A stretch of DNA of 64,000 nucleotides from Pseudomonas sp. KBW05 (GTDB taxonomy: Bacteria > Pseudomonadota > Gammaproteobacteria > Pseudomonadales > Pseudomonadaceae): assembly GCF_003852405.1 (NCBI RefSeq), contig NZ_QAJM01000019.1, positions 62,001 to 126,000 on the forward strand, written 5' to 3'. The position numbers and the translations under genes were made by a program. Below are positions 46,098-55,177 of this stretch, in pieces; within the stretch, counting starts at the first letter, position 1, and each line of letters begins with the position of its first letter. Below the pieces are notes generated by a model, which did not search any database, had not been told where the DNA came from, and was given only the letters and a program-made list of their open reading frames with translations.

Positions 46098-47024
46098 ATG
46101 CCAAGGGATTTCCTGCAAAGCGGCGTGCCAACCGCGCACACCACCACGCGCCAGCGACTGACCAGCCTGCTGGACCTGCCAAAACTCTATCAAACCATTG
46201 ACGCCGACCCGGCCATCGTCGGGGCTGGGGTAGTGCATATCAGCAGTGATTATCAGGTGACGGTGCTGAGGGAGTTTGTGCCGCTGTGCAGTGTCAGGCC
46301 CAAGCGCGTGATTTTGCGGGAGGTGGCGGGGCAGGCAATCACTGCTGATGAGTACGCAAAGCTGGCGGCAAACTCGCCGCGTGAGTCGCAACTGTGGAAG
46401 GAGGCATCGGGGCTGGCGTTTTCGTGCGCCGGAGCTGCGATTGGAATCTTCGTTGCCAGGGCAGGCATCGCAACGGCGCCCTTAAGTGCAGGCGTTAGTC
46501 TTGCCGTCACTTACATTGCTTATACAGCTTCCGCCGCCAGTGCCGTGCAATGTGCCAACGGCTTATGGCGAACCTACAAAGAGCTAACCAACCCAGCCGA
46601 AAACGATTTTTACGACAGCCTGAGTTGGTATCAGGCGATGACTCTAGCCTTGGACGGCATTTCGCTGGTGGGCGCGGGTAGCTCGACGTTTGCCACGGTA
46701 AAGACAGTCATGACTATCAAAGCCACGACGGGCCGCGATCTGAATGACATTTTGAGGCGCATGAGCCGCCAGGAACGCGCAAAACTGACAAGTGAAGTTC
46801 TGCGTCTACAGAACATTCGCCGCCCCCGCGAAATGATCCGGTTAATGCAGTTGGCCGGAAAACTCCCCAAACGCTTCAGCAATGCCCAAATACGCCGGGA
46901 CATTTTCATTCAACTGGCCGATCAAGTGGGCGCCGCGTTTGCGGTAGCGGGCAGCGGCATTTCAGGAAATATCAATCACGTTGTCATCGCTATTTACGAG
47001 GAGTTCGGCAGCCATGAGCAATAA
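46098..47024 (+). CDS. Unknown protein with a hydrophobic hairpin (cassette gene 1)
   Basis: A 308-residue protein I do not recognise. Residues 1-95 are soluble. About 103-150 is strongly hydrophobic and Ala/Gly-rich (S-C-A-G-A-A-I-G-I-F-V-A-R-A-G-I and S-L-A-V-T-Y-I-A-Y-T-A-S-A), able to form two membrane helices. A basic helical stretch follows (around 215-265, many R/K), then a mildly hydrophobic end (G-A-A-F-A-V-A-G-S-G-I-S). There is no signal peptide. The next gene overlaps by 11 nt and encodes a small membrane protein. Soluble N-terminus plus hydrophobic hairpin next to a small membrane protein resembles pore-forming effector and immunity pairs, but this is inference; no domain proves it. 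AGGTGAAAGG precedes the ATG. Confidence 0.7.
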   Translation: MPRDFLQSGVPTAHTTTRQRLTSLLDLPKLYQTIDADPAIVGAGVVHISSDYQVTVLREFVPLCSVRPKRVILREVAGQAITADEYAKLAANSPRESQLWKEASGLAFSCAGAAIGIFVARAGIATAPLSAGVSLAVTYIAYTASAASAVQCANGLWRTYKELTNPAENDFYDSLSWYQAMTLALDGISLVGAGSSTFATVKTVMTIKATTGRDLNDILRRMSRQERAKLTSEVLRLQNIRRPREMIRLMQLAGKLPKRFSNAQIRRDIFIQLADQVGAAFAVAGSGISGNINHVVIAIYEEFGSHEQ

Positions 47025-47475
47025 CATCGACACCGTGCAAGCACCACGAACATTGCGTCGTTACACCCAACGTTTTGCATTCACTGTGGGAAGTGCGGTG
47101 TCCATGAATATGGTCGCCATTTCAGGCAACCTCTCACATAGCCTGACGTATTACGCACGAATAAATTATCTCCCCAGCGAATACGCAGTAGCGGCCAGTT
47201 TGGTATTGCTACTCGCAATGTGCATTGGGCTAGCCCTGGTAGCGGCTGGGTTTCGACTAGGGCCGCCATTGCTCGTATGCGTCGCCGTCTTGAACGCTTT
47301 GCTGTCGGCGGACTATCTTGGGAATCACCCCGTGACGATGTTTGCAGTATTCCCTCTGTTCCAATCCCTGGCCTGCCTAGTGATGCTCCATACAAGAAAC
47401 CACCGCCGTTTCGTCAGCATGCTGCGGGTCAAGCGCCGACGTAAAACCAGAGCCGCCAAGTCACTCATTCACTGA
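47014..47475 (+). CDS. Small multi-pass membrane protein (cassette gene 2)
   Basis: A 153-residue protein with about four hydrophobic segments (around residues 22-40, 55-75, 80-105 and 108-125) and very basic ends (L-R-R-Y-T-Q-R near the start; V-K-R-R-R-K-T-R near the end). It has no recognised family. The start lies inside the end of the preceding gene, with CGAGGAG upstream, so the two are translated together. Its A+T content is above that of most neighbours. Possible roles are immunity to, or a membrane partner of, the preceding protein. Confidence 0.7.
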   Translation: MSNNIDTVQAPRTLRRYTQRFAFTVGSAVSMNMVAISGNLSHSLTYYARINYLPSEYAVAASLVLLLAMCIGLALVAAGFRLGPPLLVCVAVLNALLSADYLGNHPVTMFAVFPLFQSLACLVMLHTRNHRRFVSMLRVKRRRKTRAAKSLIH

Positions 47476-47513
47476 AATGACTGACTCAGACCGTGCTACC
47501 AACAAAGACCAAC

Positions 47514-47603
47514 TGTGGGAGCGGGCTTGCTCGCGAAAGCGGTGTGACAGTCACCTACTTTATTGGCTGACCCACTGCCTTCGCGAGCAAGCCCGCTCCC
47601 ACA
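47514..47603. repeat. REPIN between the membrane cassette and the efflux operon
   Basis: A 90-bp inverted REP pair with the common core. It ends 2 nt before the stop codon of the convergent HlyD gene and may end both transcripts. Confidence 0.92.
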
Positions 47604-47605
47604 TT

Positions 47606-48466
47606 TTAGTTGTGTGTTTGGTTAACGATAACGGTGCAGGTAATACCAGCAGCCAACAGCACCCCTTCCGGCACTTCATCAATATGAATCCGCACCGGCA
47701 CCCGTTGCGCCAACCGCACCCAGTTGAACGTCGGGTTCACATCGGCCACCAACTCGCGGCTCTCGGGGTTGTCGCGGTCGTAGATACCGCGCGAGATACT
47801 TTCCACATGGCCCTTCAAGGTCTCGCCGCTCATGAGCTGCATGTCAGCTTTGTCGCCCACCTTCACATGGGGCAACTTGGTTTCTTCAAAGAAGCCGTAC
47901 ACCCAGAAGGAATTCATATCCACCACGGCCATCTTCGCCTCGCCGATGCGCGCGTAGTCGCCGCGATGCACGTTGAGGTTGGTGACATAACCGTCCACCG
48001 CCGCCAGCACCTGGGTGCGCTTGAGGTTCAGTTCAGCCGCTTCCAGTTGGGCCAGCGCGTGTTGGTAATCGGCCAGGGCGGAGTCGGCGATGTTGCTGGC
48101 GTCGTCGCGGTTTTCCTTGGAGATCACCAGGGCGTCGAGGTCTGCGCGGCGGTGGGCGTTGACCTTGCGCATTTCCCAGGTGGCTTTGCGTGACGCCACC
48201 AGCGATTGCGCCTGTTTGACCGCGATGCGGTAGTGCTCGGGGTCGATCTGCATCAGCAGGTCGCCTTTTTTGACAAGCTGGTTATCACGCACCGGCACAT
48301 CCACCACTTCGCCCGTGACGTCGGCGGCGACGTTGATGATGTCGGCGCGCACGCGGCCGTCGCGGGTCCATGGGGTTTGCATGTAGTGCACCCACAACGT
48401 GCGGCCAATCCACATCGCCAAAGCCAATACCAGCAAGGTCGCAAGCAGGCTGAAAAACTTTTTCAT
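47606..48466 (-). CDS. HlyD-family efflux adaptor (AaeA-like)
   Basis: A 286-residue periplasmic adaptor anchored by one N-terminal membrane helix (about 5-25). It shows the lipoyl-like halves (A-A-D-V-T-G-E-V-V-D-V-P-V-R-D-N-Q-x-V-K-K-G-D-L-L and A-A-V-D-G-Y-V-T-N-L-N-V), a coiled-coil hairpin between them, and the W-T-R-D-G-R-V-R-A start typical of AaeA/EmrA adaptors. It would link the FUSC pump to the outer-membrane factor. It is the last gene of a four-gene operon and ends right at a REPIN. Confidence 0.88.
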   Translation of the reverse strand: MKKFFSLLATLLVLALAMWIGRTLWVHYMQTPWTRDGRVRADIINVAADVTGEVVDVPVRDNQLVKKGDLLMQIDPEHYRIAVKQAQSLVASRKATWEMRKVNAHRRADLDALVISKENRDDASNIADSALADYQHALAQLEAAELNLKRTQVLAAVDGYVTNLNVHRGDYARIGEAKMAVVDMNSFWVYGFFEETKLPHVKVGDKADMQLMSGETLKGHVESISRGIYDRDNPESRELVADVNPTFNWVRLAQRVPVRIHIDEVPEGVLLAAGITCTVIVNQTHN

Positions 48467-48476
48467 CAGGGCATTC

Positions 48477-48677
48477 TCAACGGTAGACGGTCAGCGCCAG
48501 GGCGCCGAACAAGCAAACGAACAGGCTCAGGCGCAGCAACGCCGGGTGCCAGAAAAAACGGTACAGGTCGAGCCCGGCCAGGAAGCGGTCCAGGGCCCAG
48601 GCCACGACGGCCGCGATCAGGAACATCAGGGTCATGGTCGGCATGTAGATGCCGTGGAACGCGATTTCACGGGGCAT
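48477..48677 (-). CDS. DUF1656 small membrane protein (AaeX-like)
   Basis: A 66-residue protein with two membrane segments. Recognised by P-R-E-I-A-F-H-G-I-Y-M-P and the F-W-H-P-A-L segment of DUF1656. These small proteins are almost always encoded between a FUSC pump and its HlyD adaptor, as here; AaeX of E. coli is the named example. Their exact role is unknown. AAAGGAG precedes the ATG, which lies inside the end of the pump gene (11-nt overlap). Confidence 0.88.
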   Translation of the reverse strand: MPREIAFHGIYMPTMTLMFLIAAVVAWALDRFLAGLDLYRFFWHPALLRLSLFVCLFGALALTVYR

Positions 48678-50844
48678 GCGCGGCTCCTTTCAAGGCAGCG
48701 AGTGGCGATTGCGGGTCCAGCAGCGAAGTGCGGATAAAGTGCAGGTAGCTCTTCACGCGGCGCAGGGCCGAGGTGTCGAAATGCGGGGCGAACGGTTCGT
48801 CGGTGGCCTGCACGCGGCTGATTGCATGGTCCACGGCGATCAGGCCGCGCTCCAGGTTGCTCGCGCTGGGTTGCAGAAACAGCCGCACCAGCGAGCGGCC
48901 CATCACGCGGATCGCCTGGCGCCACGGCTGGGATTCGGCGTAGGCCGGGTGCACCGGCAAAATCGCCTGCTCCTTGCGCAACTCGATGATCGCGTGGCCG
49001 ACTTCCAGCACCACAAACATCCAGCGCAGCAGGTCGCGCTGCACTTGCGGCTGGCCGACGGCGAGGCCATAGGCCTGGTGCAGCAGGTCACGGGTGCGGC
49101 TTTCGAAACTCGACGCCAGGCCCTTGAGCTTGCCGCTGATGGCATACACCACTTGCTCGCGCAGGTCCTGCTCCAGGCGGCGCCACAACCAGCGGCTGTT
49201 GGGCGGCAGGATGATCGCCCCCGCCGCCGCGCAGACGAGCATGCCGATGATCATGGCGATGTAGTCGTTGATAAAGGTGTAGGGGTTGTAGACCGTGAGG
49301 TTGTCCGGCACCGAGCCGGTGCTGAAGAAGATCAGCAGGCCGACACCCACCCCGGCGTACTGCGGGCGTGAGGCGAGGAACGCGCCGAGGATGATCACCG
49401 GTGCGAGCATCACGCACAGCAGCGGGAAGCCGTCGATCCACGGGAACACAAAGAACATTTCTACAAAGCCCACCAGCGCGCCGATCAAGGTGCCGCAGGC
49501 CATCTGGAACGCCATGCGCTTGGGGTTGGGCGTGGCCGCCGACAGGCCGACGGTGGCCGCAGCGATCAGGGTCATGGTGGCGCCGCTGGGCCAGGCGGTG
49601 GCGACCCAATAACTGCCGAGCACGATAAGGATGAACGACGCACGAATCCCCGAGGCGGCGCAGGCCAGCAAGTTGGTTTTCGGCGTGTAGGGCTCGTCCC
49701 AGTCTTCGCGGGCGTGGCTGTGGTCGGCCAGGGACGCGTGGGTGAGCGCGTAGTTGTGCAGGTCGTCGACGAAGCGGTAGAGCAGCTCGTAGGCCGTATG
49801 GAAATCCAGCTGCTCGGCCTCGGTGGGCTCACCTTCCTGGAATGCCGCCCGCAGGCTGCGCACCTTGGCGGGCAAGTCGTCCTTGTAGGCGGCGAGTTGC
49901 GCCACCAGCCGGGCAGCGTCCGGGCTGGTGAGGGCACGACCAGAGAACCCGTCGAGCACTTCGGCAAGGTCGTGCAGGCCCGGCTTGATCGCCGCGACGA
50001 CGTGATCGGCCGCATCGGTGCGCAACCGTTCAAGCAACTGGTGCAAGGCATTGAAGCGCGTGGTGATGCTCATGAATTCGCTGTTGAGCCGACTGAGCCG
50101 GCCGTTGCGCCGACGCATGTGCGGGTCTTCGAACACGGTGAGGCTGCGCAGCCCTTCCAGGCCTACGGCTTCGGCGATGAAGCGCACGTTGCTGGCCTCG
50201 AACCCTTCACGCTGGCTGCGCCCACGCAAACCGTCGGTGACGAACAGCGCAAACACGCCGAAGCGCTGGTACAGGGCGTTGCGCATGGCGGCGCTGGAGG
50301 TCTGCGGCAGGATCGCGGCGCTGACCAGGGTGGAGCACAGAATGCCCAGGGAGATTTCCAGTACGCGCCACACCGCTGCCATGAAGGCGCCGTCCGGGTG
50401 TGCCAGGGCGGGTAACCCCACCATCGCTGCGGTGTAGCCGGCCAATACAAAACCATAGGCGCGGAAGTTGCGATTACGGGTCGCACCCGCCGTGCAGACG
50501 CCCACCCAGATCGCCAATGCGCCGAGGAACAATTCAGTGTTCTGCGCAAACAAAGCGATCAGCAACACCATCACCGCCGACCCCGCCAAGGTGCCGAGGA
50601 AACGGTAGAAACTCTTGGCAAACACCTGGCCGCTCTGCGGCTGCATCACGATAAACACGGTGATCATCGCGGTACGCGGTTGCGGCAGTTCCAGGCGCAT
50701 GGCCAGCCACAGCGTGAGGAACGCGGCGATCAGCACCTTGAAGATATACACCCAGGTCACGCCGTCGCTGCGCGCCCAGTCGAAGAAACCGCGACGCCAC
50801 TCAAGGGAGTGCAGCCAGCGCAGCGGTGCAGGCAAGGGAGTCAT
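48667..50844 (-). CDS. FUSC-family efflux pump (AaeB-like)
   Basis: A 725-residue inner-membrane protein with two blocks of membrane segments (about 35-185 and 390-540), each followed by a cytoplasmic domain, the normal AaeB/YccS plan. Family motifs include the first-block segment R-T-A-M-I-T-V-F-I-V-M-Q-P-Q-S-G and the second-block A-T-A-W-P-S-G-A-T-M. AaeB exports aromatic carboxylic acids such as p-hydroxybenzoate; the substrate here is unproven. The ATG at 50842-50844 has AGGA nearby; the preceding TTG is less likely. It lies 10 nt downstream of the outer-membrane factor gene. Confidence 0.92.
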   Translation of the reverse strand: MTPLPAPLRWLHSLEWRRGFFDWARSDGVTWVYIFKVLIAAFLTLWLAMRLELPQPRTAMITVFIVMQPQSGQVFAKSFYRFLGTLAGSAVMVLLIALFAQNTELFLGALAIWVGVCTAGATRNRNFRAYGFVLAGYTAAMVGLPALAHPDGAFMAAVWRVLEISLGILCSTLVSAAILPQTSSAAMRNALYQRFGVFALFVTDGLRGRSQREGFEASNVRFIAEAVGLEGLRSLTVFEDPHMRRRNGRLSRLNSEFMSITTRFNALHQLLERLRTDAADHVVAAIKPGLHDLAEVLDGFSGRALTSPDAARLVAQLAAYKDDLPAKVRSLRAAFQEGEPTEAEQLDFHTAYELLYRFVDDLHNYALTHASLADHSHAREDWDEPYTPKTNLLACAASGIRASFILIVLGSYWVATAWPSGATMTLIAAATVGLSAATPNPKRMAFQMACGTLIGALVGFVEMFFVFPWIDGFPLLCVMLAPVIILGAFLASRPQYAGVGVGLLIFFSTGSVPDNLTVYNPYTFINDYIAMIIGMLVCAAAGAIILPPNSRWLWRRLEQDLREQVVYAISGKLKGLASSFESRTRDLLHQAYGLAVGQPQVQRDLLRWMFVVLEVGHAIIELRKEQAILPVHPAYAESQPWRQAIRVMGRSLVRLFLQPSASNLERGLIAVDHAISRVQATDEPFAPHFDTSALRRVKSYLHFIRTSLLDPQSPLAALKGAAHAP

Positions 50845-50854
50845 CAAATCCTAC

Positions 50855-52366
50855 TCAGTGATCAAACACGGCGAGGGCCGCCGGGGTCTTGCTCGGGAGG
50901 GTCTTGGTGTCTTGCGGCACGTCGTCGCCTGCCTGGAGGCCGCCGCCCAAGGCGGTGACCAGTTCGGCATGAGCCGTCAGGCGCGCGGCCTGGACCTGTT
51001 GCTCGATCTGCTGCTGGTGAAACAGCAAGGTCTGCGCGTTGAGCACATTGAGGTAATCGGTGAGGCCGCGCTGGTAGGCGATCATCGCGATGTCGTAGGT
51101 TTTCTGCGCCGAGGCCACCGATTGCGCGGCGAATGACGATTGCTTATCCATGGACTCACGGCGGATCAATTGGTCGCTGATGCCCTTGAGTGCATTGACC
51201 AGAGTCTGGTTGTACTTGGCCACGGCGATGTCATAGCCCGCAGTGGCTTCGCCCAACTCGGCACGCAGACGCCCGCCATCGAAGATCGGCAAGGTGATCG
51301 CCGGGCCCACGTTGTAGTTGAATTTCTTGCCGGCGAGAAACTCCAGCATGCCGCCGCCGGTGGCCATGTAGCCGAGGCTGCCAACCAGATCGACGTTGGG
51401 ATAGAAGCCGGCGTGGGCCACATCGATGCCACGGGCCTGGGCCGCGACCTGCCAGCGACTGGCGACCACATCCGGGCGCTGGCCGAGCAATTGGGCGGGC
51501 AGGCTCGACGGCAATTTCAGCGGCGCGGCCAGGGCCAGGCTCGGCCGTTGCAGTTGCGCGCCCTCCCCCGGGCCTTTGCCAGCCAAGGCCGCGAGCTGGT
51601 TGCGGCTCAGGGCGATTTCTTCGTCGAGGGCGTCCAGTTGGCGATGGGTTTCCGGCAACGGCGTTTCGGCCTGGCTGACATCGAAGTGCGTGCCGATCCC
51701 TGCATCCAGGCGCTTGTTCGCCAAGTCGAGGATCTGCTGTTGCTGGGCCAGGGTCGCGGCAACGATGTCGTGGTTGGCGTAGTGCAACGACAGCTGGATA
51801 TAGGCGCGGACCACGTTGTTTTGCAGTTCGAGCTGGGCCTGGCGGGCTTCGGCGGCGCTCATGTGGGCCATGTCCACCGCACGCTCTGTGGTATTGCTTT
51901 CGCGGCCCCACAGGTCGAGGGCATAGCTCAGGCCCAGGGATGAATTGTTGTCCCAGGTGTTGGCACCGCTCAACTCGCCGGGCCCGTAGAACTGATCCTT
52001 CGGCCAGTTGTGGCGCTTGAGGGTGGTGTTGCTGTTGATCTGCAACGACTCGGCCGACTCGGCAATCCCGGCCATGGCTCGTGCTTCGCGAACGCGCGCG
52101 GCGGCCATGGCCATGCTCGGGCTGTCGTGCGTGGCGAGGGCCACCCAACGGTTGAGTTGCGGGTCGCCGTAGGCTTGCCACCATTGGGCGGTGGGCCAAT
52201 GGGCATCCCGGGCGGCGCTCTGGATTGCTTCGTCGGTGGCCAGGGTATTGGCGCTGAGGGCCTGGCCTTGGGGGGCGATTCCTCCGGTTCCGATGCAGCC
52301 GCTGATTGCTAACGATAAGGCCCAAACACTGAGAGTCTTGAGCTCTCTGCTGATGCGACGCGGCAC
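50855..52366 (-). CDS. NodT-family outer-membrane efflux lipoprotein
   Basis: A protein of about 503 residues with a lipoprotein signal (S-L-A-I-S-G-C, lipidated Cys about 24) and two TolC-like repeats of coiled-coil and beta strands. Markers are the W-W-x-x-Y-G-D-P-Q-L block and the L-G-Q-R-P-D-V segment of NodT/OprM proteins. It would form the outer-membrane channel for the AaeB-like pump. I use GTG 52366, which gives a compact signal; an in-frame GTG at 52426 has no ribosome site. It is the first gene of the efflux operon, divergent from the LysR gene. Confidence 0.9.
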   Translation of the reverse strand: MPRRISRELKTLSVWALSLAISGCIGTGGIAPQGQALSANTLATDEAIQSAARDAHWPTAQWWQAYGDPQLNRWVALATHDSPSMAMAAARVREARAMAGIAESAESLQINSNTTLKRHNWPKDQFYGPGELSGANTWDNNSSLGLSYALDLWGRESNTTERAVDMAHMSAAEARQAQLELQNNVVRAYIQLSLHYANHDIVAATLAQQQQILDLANKRLDAGIGTHFDVSQAETPLPETHRQLDALDEEIALSRNQLAALAGKGPGEGAQLQRPSLALAAPLKLPSSLPAQLLGQRPDVVASRWQVAAQARGIDVAHAGFYPNVDLVGSLGYMATGGGMLEFLAGKKFNYNVGPAITLPIFDGGRLRAELGEATAGYDIAVAKYNQTLVNALKGISDQLIRRESMDKQSSFAAQSVASAQKTYDIAMIAYQRGLTDYLNVLNAQTLLFHQQQIEQQVQAARLTAHAELVTALGGGLQAGDDVPQDTKTLPSKTPAALAVFDH

Positions 52367-52548
52367 GGCGAACGAATTCCTGAGGTGGTGTAACGCGAGA
52401 GGTACGGCAATTCTAGGCGGCGGCACAGAGGACGATAAGCTGGCATTCCTGTGAATCTTTGTTACCGTTCAAGCGATAATCCGTTGGTAGGGATCACTGG
52501 ACGGCGTAACTTTCTGTCACAATTTGCTATCTCCCTTGAGAACACCCC
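52367..52548. promoter_or_regulatory. Divergent promoter region, efflux operon and LysR gene
   Basis: The 182 nt between the two divergent genes should hold both promoters and the LysR binding site. Several T-N11-A candidates exist and none stands out, so I assign no box. Confidence 0.5.
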
Positions 52549-53517
52549 ATGGACACTTTGCAAAACATGCGCGCTTTCAGTTGCGTGGCCGAAGCCGGCA
52601 GCTTCACCGCCGCCGCCGTGCAACTGGACACCACCACAGCCAACGTCTCGCGCGCGGTCTCCAACCTTGAGGCCCACCTGCAAACCCGCTTGCTCAACCG
52701 CACCACCCGCCGCATCGCGCTGACCGAAGCCGGTAAACGCTATTTGCTGCGCTGCGAACAGATCCTGGCCTACGTCGAAGAGGCCGAAGCCGAAGCCAGC
52801 GACGCCCACGCGCGCCCCGCCGGGCAGTTGAAAGTGCACACCATGACCGGCATCGGCCAGCACTTCGTGATCGACGCCATCGCCCGTTACCGCCGCACCC
52901 ACCCGGACGTGACCTTCGACCTGACCCTGGCCAACCGCGTGCCGGACTTGCTCGACGAGGGCTACGACGTGTCCATCGTGCTGGCCAGCGAGCTGCCGGA
53001 TTCGGGTTTCGTCTCTCAACGCCTGGGCATCACCTACAGCATTGCCTGCGCCTCGCCGGATTACGTCAAGGCCAAGGGCTGCGCGCAACGCCCCAACGAT
53101 TTGCTCAACCACGCCTGCCTGCGCCTGGTCAGCCCGGTGATCCAGCTGGACAAGTGGACCTTCAACGGCCCTGAAGGCCAGGAAAGCGTGGCCATCAACA
53201 GCTCGCCGTTCCTGGTCAACTCGGCCGACGCGATGAAAACCGCGATCACCAGCGGCATGGGCGTCGGCCTGTTGCCGGTGTATGCGGCCATCGAGGGCCT
53301 GCGCAACGGCACCCTGGTACGGGTGATGCCGACGTACCGCTCGCAGGAGCTGAACCTGTACGCCATCTACCCGTCGCGCCAGTACCTGGATGCGAAGATC
53401 AAGACGTGGGTGGAATACCTGCGCGGCTCGTTGCCGGAGATTCTCGCGGCGCATCAGGCGGAGTTGGCGGCGTATGAGTTGAGTGGGGGGTTGGGGGCCG
53501 TGCGGTTGACCACTTGA
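52549..53517 (+). CDS. LysR-family transcriptional regulator
   Basis: A 322-residue regulator with an N-terminal winged helix (F-S-C-V-A-E-A-G-S-F-T-A-A-A, then V-S-R-A-V-S-N-L-E, L-L-N-R-T-T-R-R-I-A-L-T-E-A-G) and a substrate-binding domain from about residue 90. It belongs to the CrgA/AaeR-like branch. It is divergent from the AaeAB-like operon and most likely controls it in response to an aromatic effector. The C-terminus has a Gly-rich L-S-G-G-L-G-A-V tail. CCTTGAGAA lies upstream of the ATG as a weak ribosome site. Confidence 0.92.
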   Translation: MDTLQNMRAFSCVAEAGSFTAAAVQLDTTTANVSRAVSNLEAHLQTRLLNRTTRRIALTEAGKRYLLRCEQILAYVEEAEAEASDAHARPAGQLKVHTMTGIGQHFVIDAIARYRRTHPDVTFDLTLANRVPDLLDEGYDVSIVLASELPDSGFVSQRLGITYSIACASPDYVKAKGCAQRPNDLLNHACLRLVSPVIQLDKWTFNGPEGQESVAINSSPFLVNSADAMKTAITSGMGVGLLPVYAAIEGLRNGTLVRVMPTYRSQELNLYAIYPSRQYLDAKIKTWVEYLRGSLPEILAAHQAELAAYELSGGLGAVRLTT

Positions 53518-53662
53518 GTCGCAGCCGTGTTCGTAAACAGCGCCGGCAATTACCCTTATCGTAGAAAGATCTGAAAAAATGCCGATAACTGTTATTTATG
53601 ACAGTAGAAGCGCATGGCTCAACTTCTGACAATAAAGCGGAATCTCACTGTGGAGTTCCGCC

Positions 53663-54091
53663 ATGTCGTCTTCCTCTCCCTCCGCCGTTCGCGAATGCAC
53701 CGCCACGATAGCGACAAAACCTCGGTTTACCGCGACGCAAATCTCGTACTCAGTGAATCCTTTCTTCACCATTATCAAGGCCGTCGAAGACGTTGACGCG
53801 AACCTATCCAGGTCAATCGCAATAACGTTGGGCGTCTATATCCCCCTCGGCGACACCCCTTACGAACAAGGCAGCGAGCACTTCGCGCACTTCGCCTACT
53901 CGGAGACCACCCACCAATCAGGTTCCAGTACGACGATCACTTACAGCGGCGTTGATCATTCCGGTGGGGTAACCGTCATCCGTTCTGATCCTTCCAACAA
54001 CGCAGTGCATGCCACCTTCAAGCTTTCGGTGCAAAAGGATAACGAGCAGCCATTGTCAGTGGACGGGTTGATCAACTACGACCTCAATTAA
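53663..54091 (+). CDS. Hypothetical protein, beta-rich
   Basis: A 142-residue protein I do not recognise. It lacks a signal peptide and membrane segments. The sequence alternates short polar and hydrophobic stretches (I-T-L-G-V-Y-I-P-L-G, T-T-I-T-Y-S-G-V-D-H, A-T-F-K-L-S-V-Q), suggesting a beta sandwich. GTGGAG stands 7 nt before the ATG, and a 145-nt spacer separates it from the LysR gene. Its lower GC and lack of operon partners suggest an accessory gene. No function can be proposed. Confidence 0.65.
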   Translation: MSSSSPSAVRECTATIATKPRFTATQISYSVNPFFTIIKAVEDVDANLSRSIAITLGVYIPLGDTPYEQGSEHFAHFAYSETTHQSGSSTTITYSGVDHSGGVTVIRSDPSNNAVHATFKLSVQKDNEQPLSVDGLINYDLN

Positions 54092-54190
54092 GGCCGTACC
54101 CACAGCAGTTTCTGCGGCGCGGGCTGCCCAATCGCCACGAGGAATGTTAGCTTGCTTGGCATTCTTCCGTAGTCGATGAGCCCGCCTGCA

Positions 54191-55165
54191 ATGAAAAAGA
54201 CTGTCCTCGCCTTCAGCCGCATCACCCCGCCCATGATCGAACGCCTGCAAGAGGATTTCGAGGTGATCGCGCCCAACCCCAAGCTGGGTGACATCAACGC
54301 GCAGTTCAATGAAGCCCTGCCCCACGCCCACGGCCTGATCGGTGTGGGCCGCAAGCTGGGCCGTGCGCAACTCGAAGGCGCGGGCAAGCTGGAAGTGGTG
54401 TCCAGCGTATCAGTGGGCTATGACAACTACGACGTGCCGTACTTCACTGAACGCGGGATCATGCTCACCAACACCCCTGACGTGCTCACCGAAAGCACCG
54501 CCGACCTGGCGTTCGCCCTGCTGATGAGCAGCGCACGCCGCGTCGCCGAGCTGGACGCCTGGACCAAGGCCGGCCAGTGGAAAGCCAGCGTTGGCGCGCC
54601 GTTGTTTGGCTGCGATGTGCACGGCAAGACCCTGGGCATCGTCGGCATGGGCAATATCGGCGCGGCCGTGGCCCGCCGCGGCCGCCTGGGGTTCAACATG
54701 CCGATCCTCTATAGCGGCAACAGCCGCAAGACGGAACTGGAACAGGAGCTGGGCGCGCAGTTCCGCAGCCTCGACCAGTTGCTCGCCGAAGCGGACTTTG
54801 TGTGCCTGGTGGTGCCATTGAGCGACAAGACCCGCCACCTGATCAGCACCCGCGAGCTGGGCCTGATGAAATCCAGCGCGATCCTGATCAACATCTCCCG
54901 TGGCCCGGTGGTGGATGAGCAGGCGCTGATAGAAGCGCTGCAAACCCAGCGGATTCGCGGGGCGGGGTTGGATGTGTATGAGCAGGAACCGTTGGCGGAG
55001 TCGCCGCTGTTCCAGCTGAGCAATGCGGTGACCTTGCCGCATATTGGCTCGGCGACCCATGAAACCCGTGAGGCCATGGCCAATCGTGCGCTGGAGAACC
55101 TGCGCAGTGCCCTACTGGGCCAGCGTCCGCAGGATCTGGTGAACCCGCAAGTGTGGAAGGGCTGA
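54191..55165 (+). CDS. ghrB: 2-hydroxyacid dehydrogenase (glyoxylate/hydroxypyruvate/2-ketogluconate reductase, GhrB-type)
   Basis: A 324-residue cytoplasmic enzyme of the D-isomer 2-hydroxyacid dehydrogenase family. It has S-V-G-Y-D-N-Y-D, T-P-D-V-L-T-E-S-T-A-D-L-A-F-A-L, the NAD(P) motif G-M-G-N-I-G, catalytic Arg in N-I-S-R-G-P-V-V-D-E, the Glu of D-V-Y-E-Q-E-P and His in L-P-H-I-G-S-A-T-H-E-T-R. The last block is typical of GhrB/TkrA, which reduce glyoxylate, hydroxypyruvate and 2-ketogluconate with NADPH. The exact substrate is open, as no gluconate genes lie alongside. ATG 54191 gives the family length. Confidence 0.88.
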   Translation: MKKTVLAFSRITPPMIERLQEDFEVIAPNPKLGDINAQFNEALPHAHGLIGVGRKLGRAQLEGAGKLEVVSSVSVGYDNYDVPYFTERGIMLTNTPDVLTESTADLAFALLMSSARRVAELDAWTKAGQWKASVGAPLFGCDVHGKTLGIVGMGNIGAAVARRGRLGFNMPILYSGNSRKTELEQELGAQFRSLDQLLAEADFVCLVVPLSDKTRHLISTRELGLMKSSAILINISRGPVVDEQALIEALQTQRIRGAGLDVYEQEPLAESPLFQLSNAVTLPHIGSATHETREAMANRALENLRSALLGQRPQDLVNPQVWKG

Positions 55166-55177
55166 CATAAATCTCCC

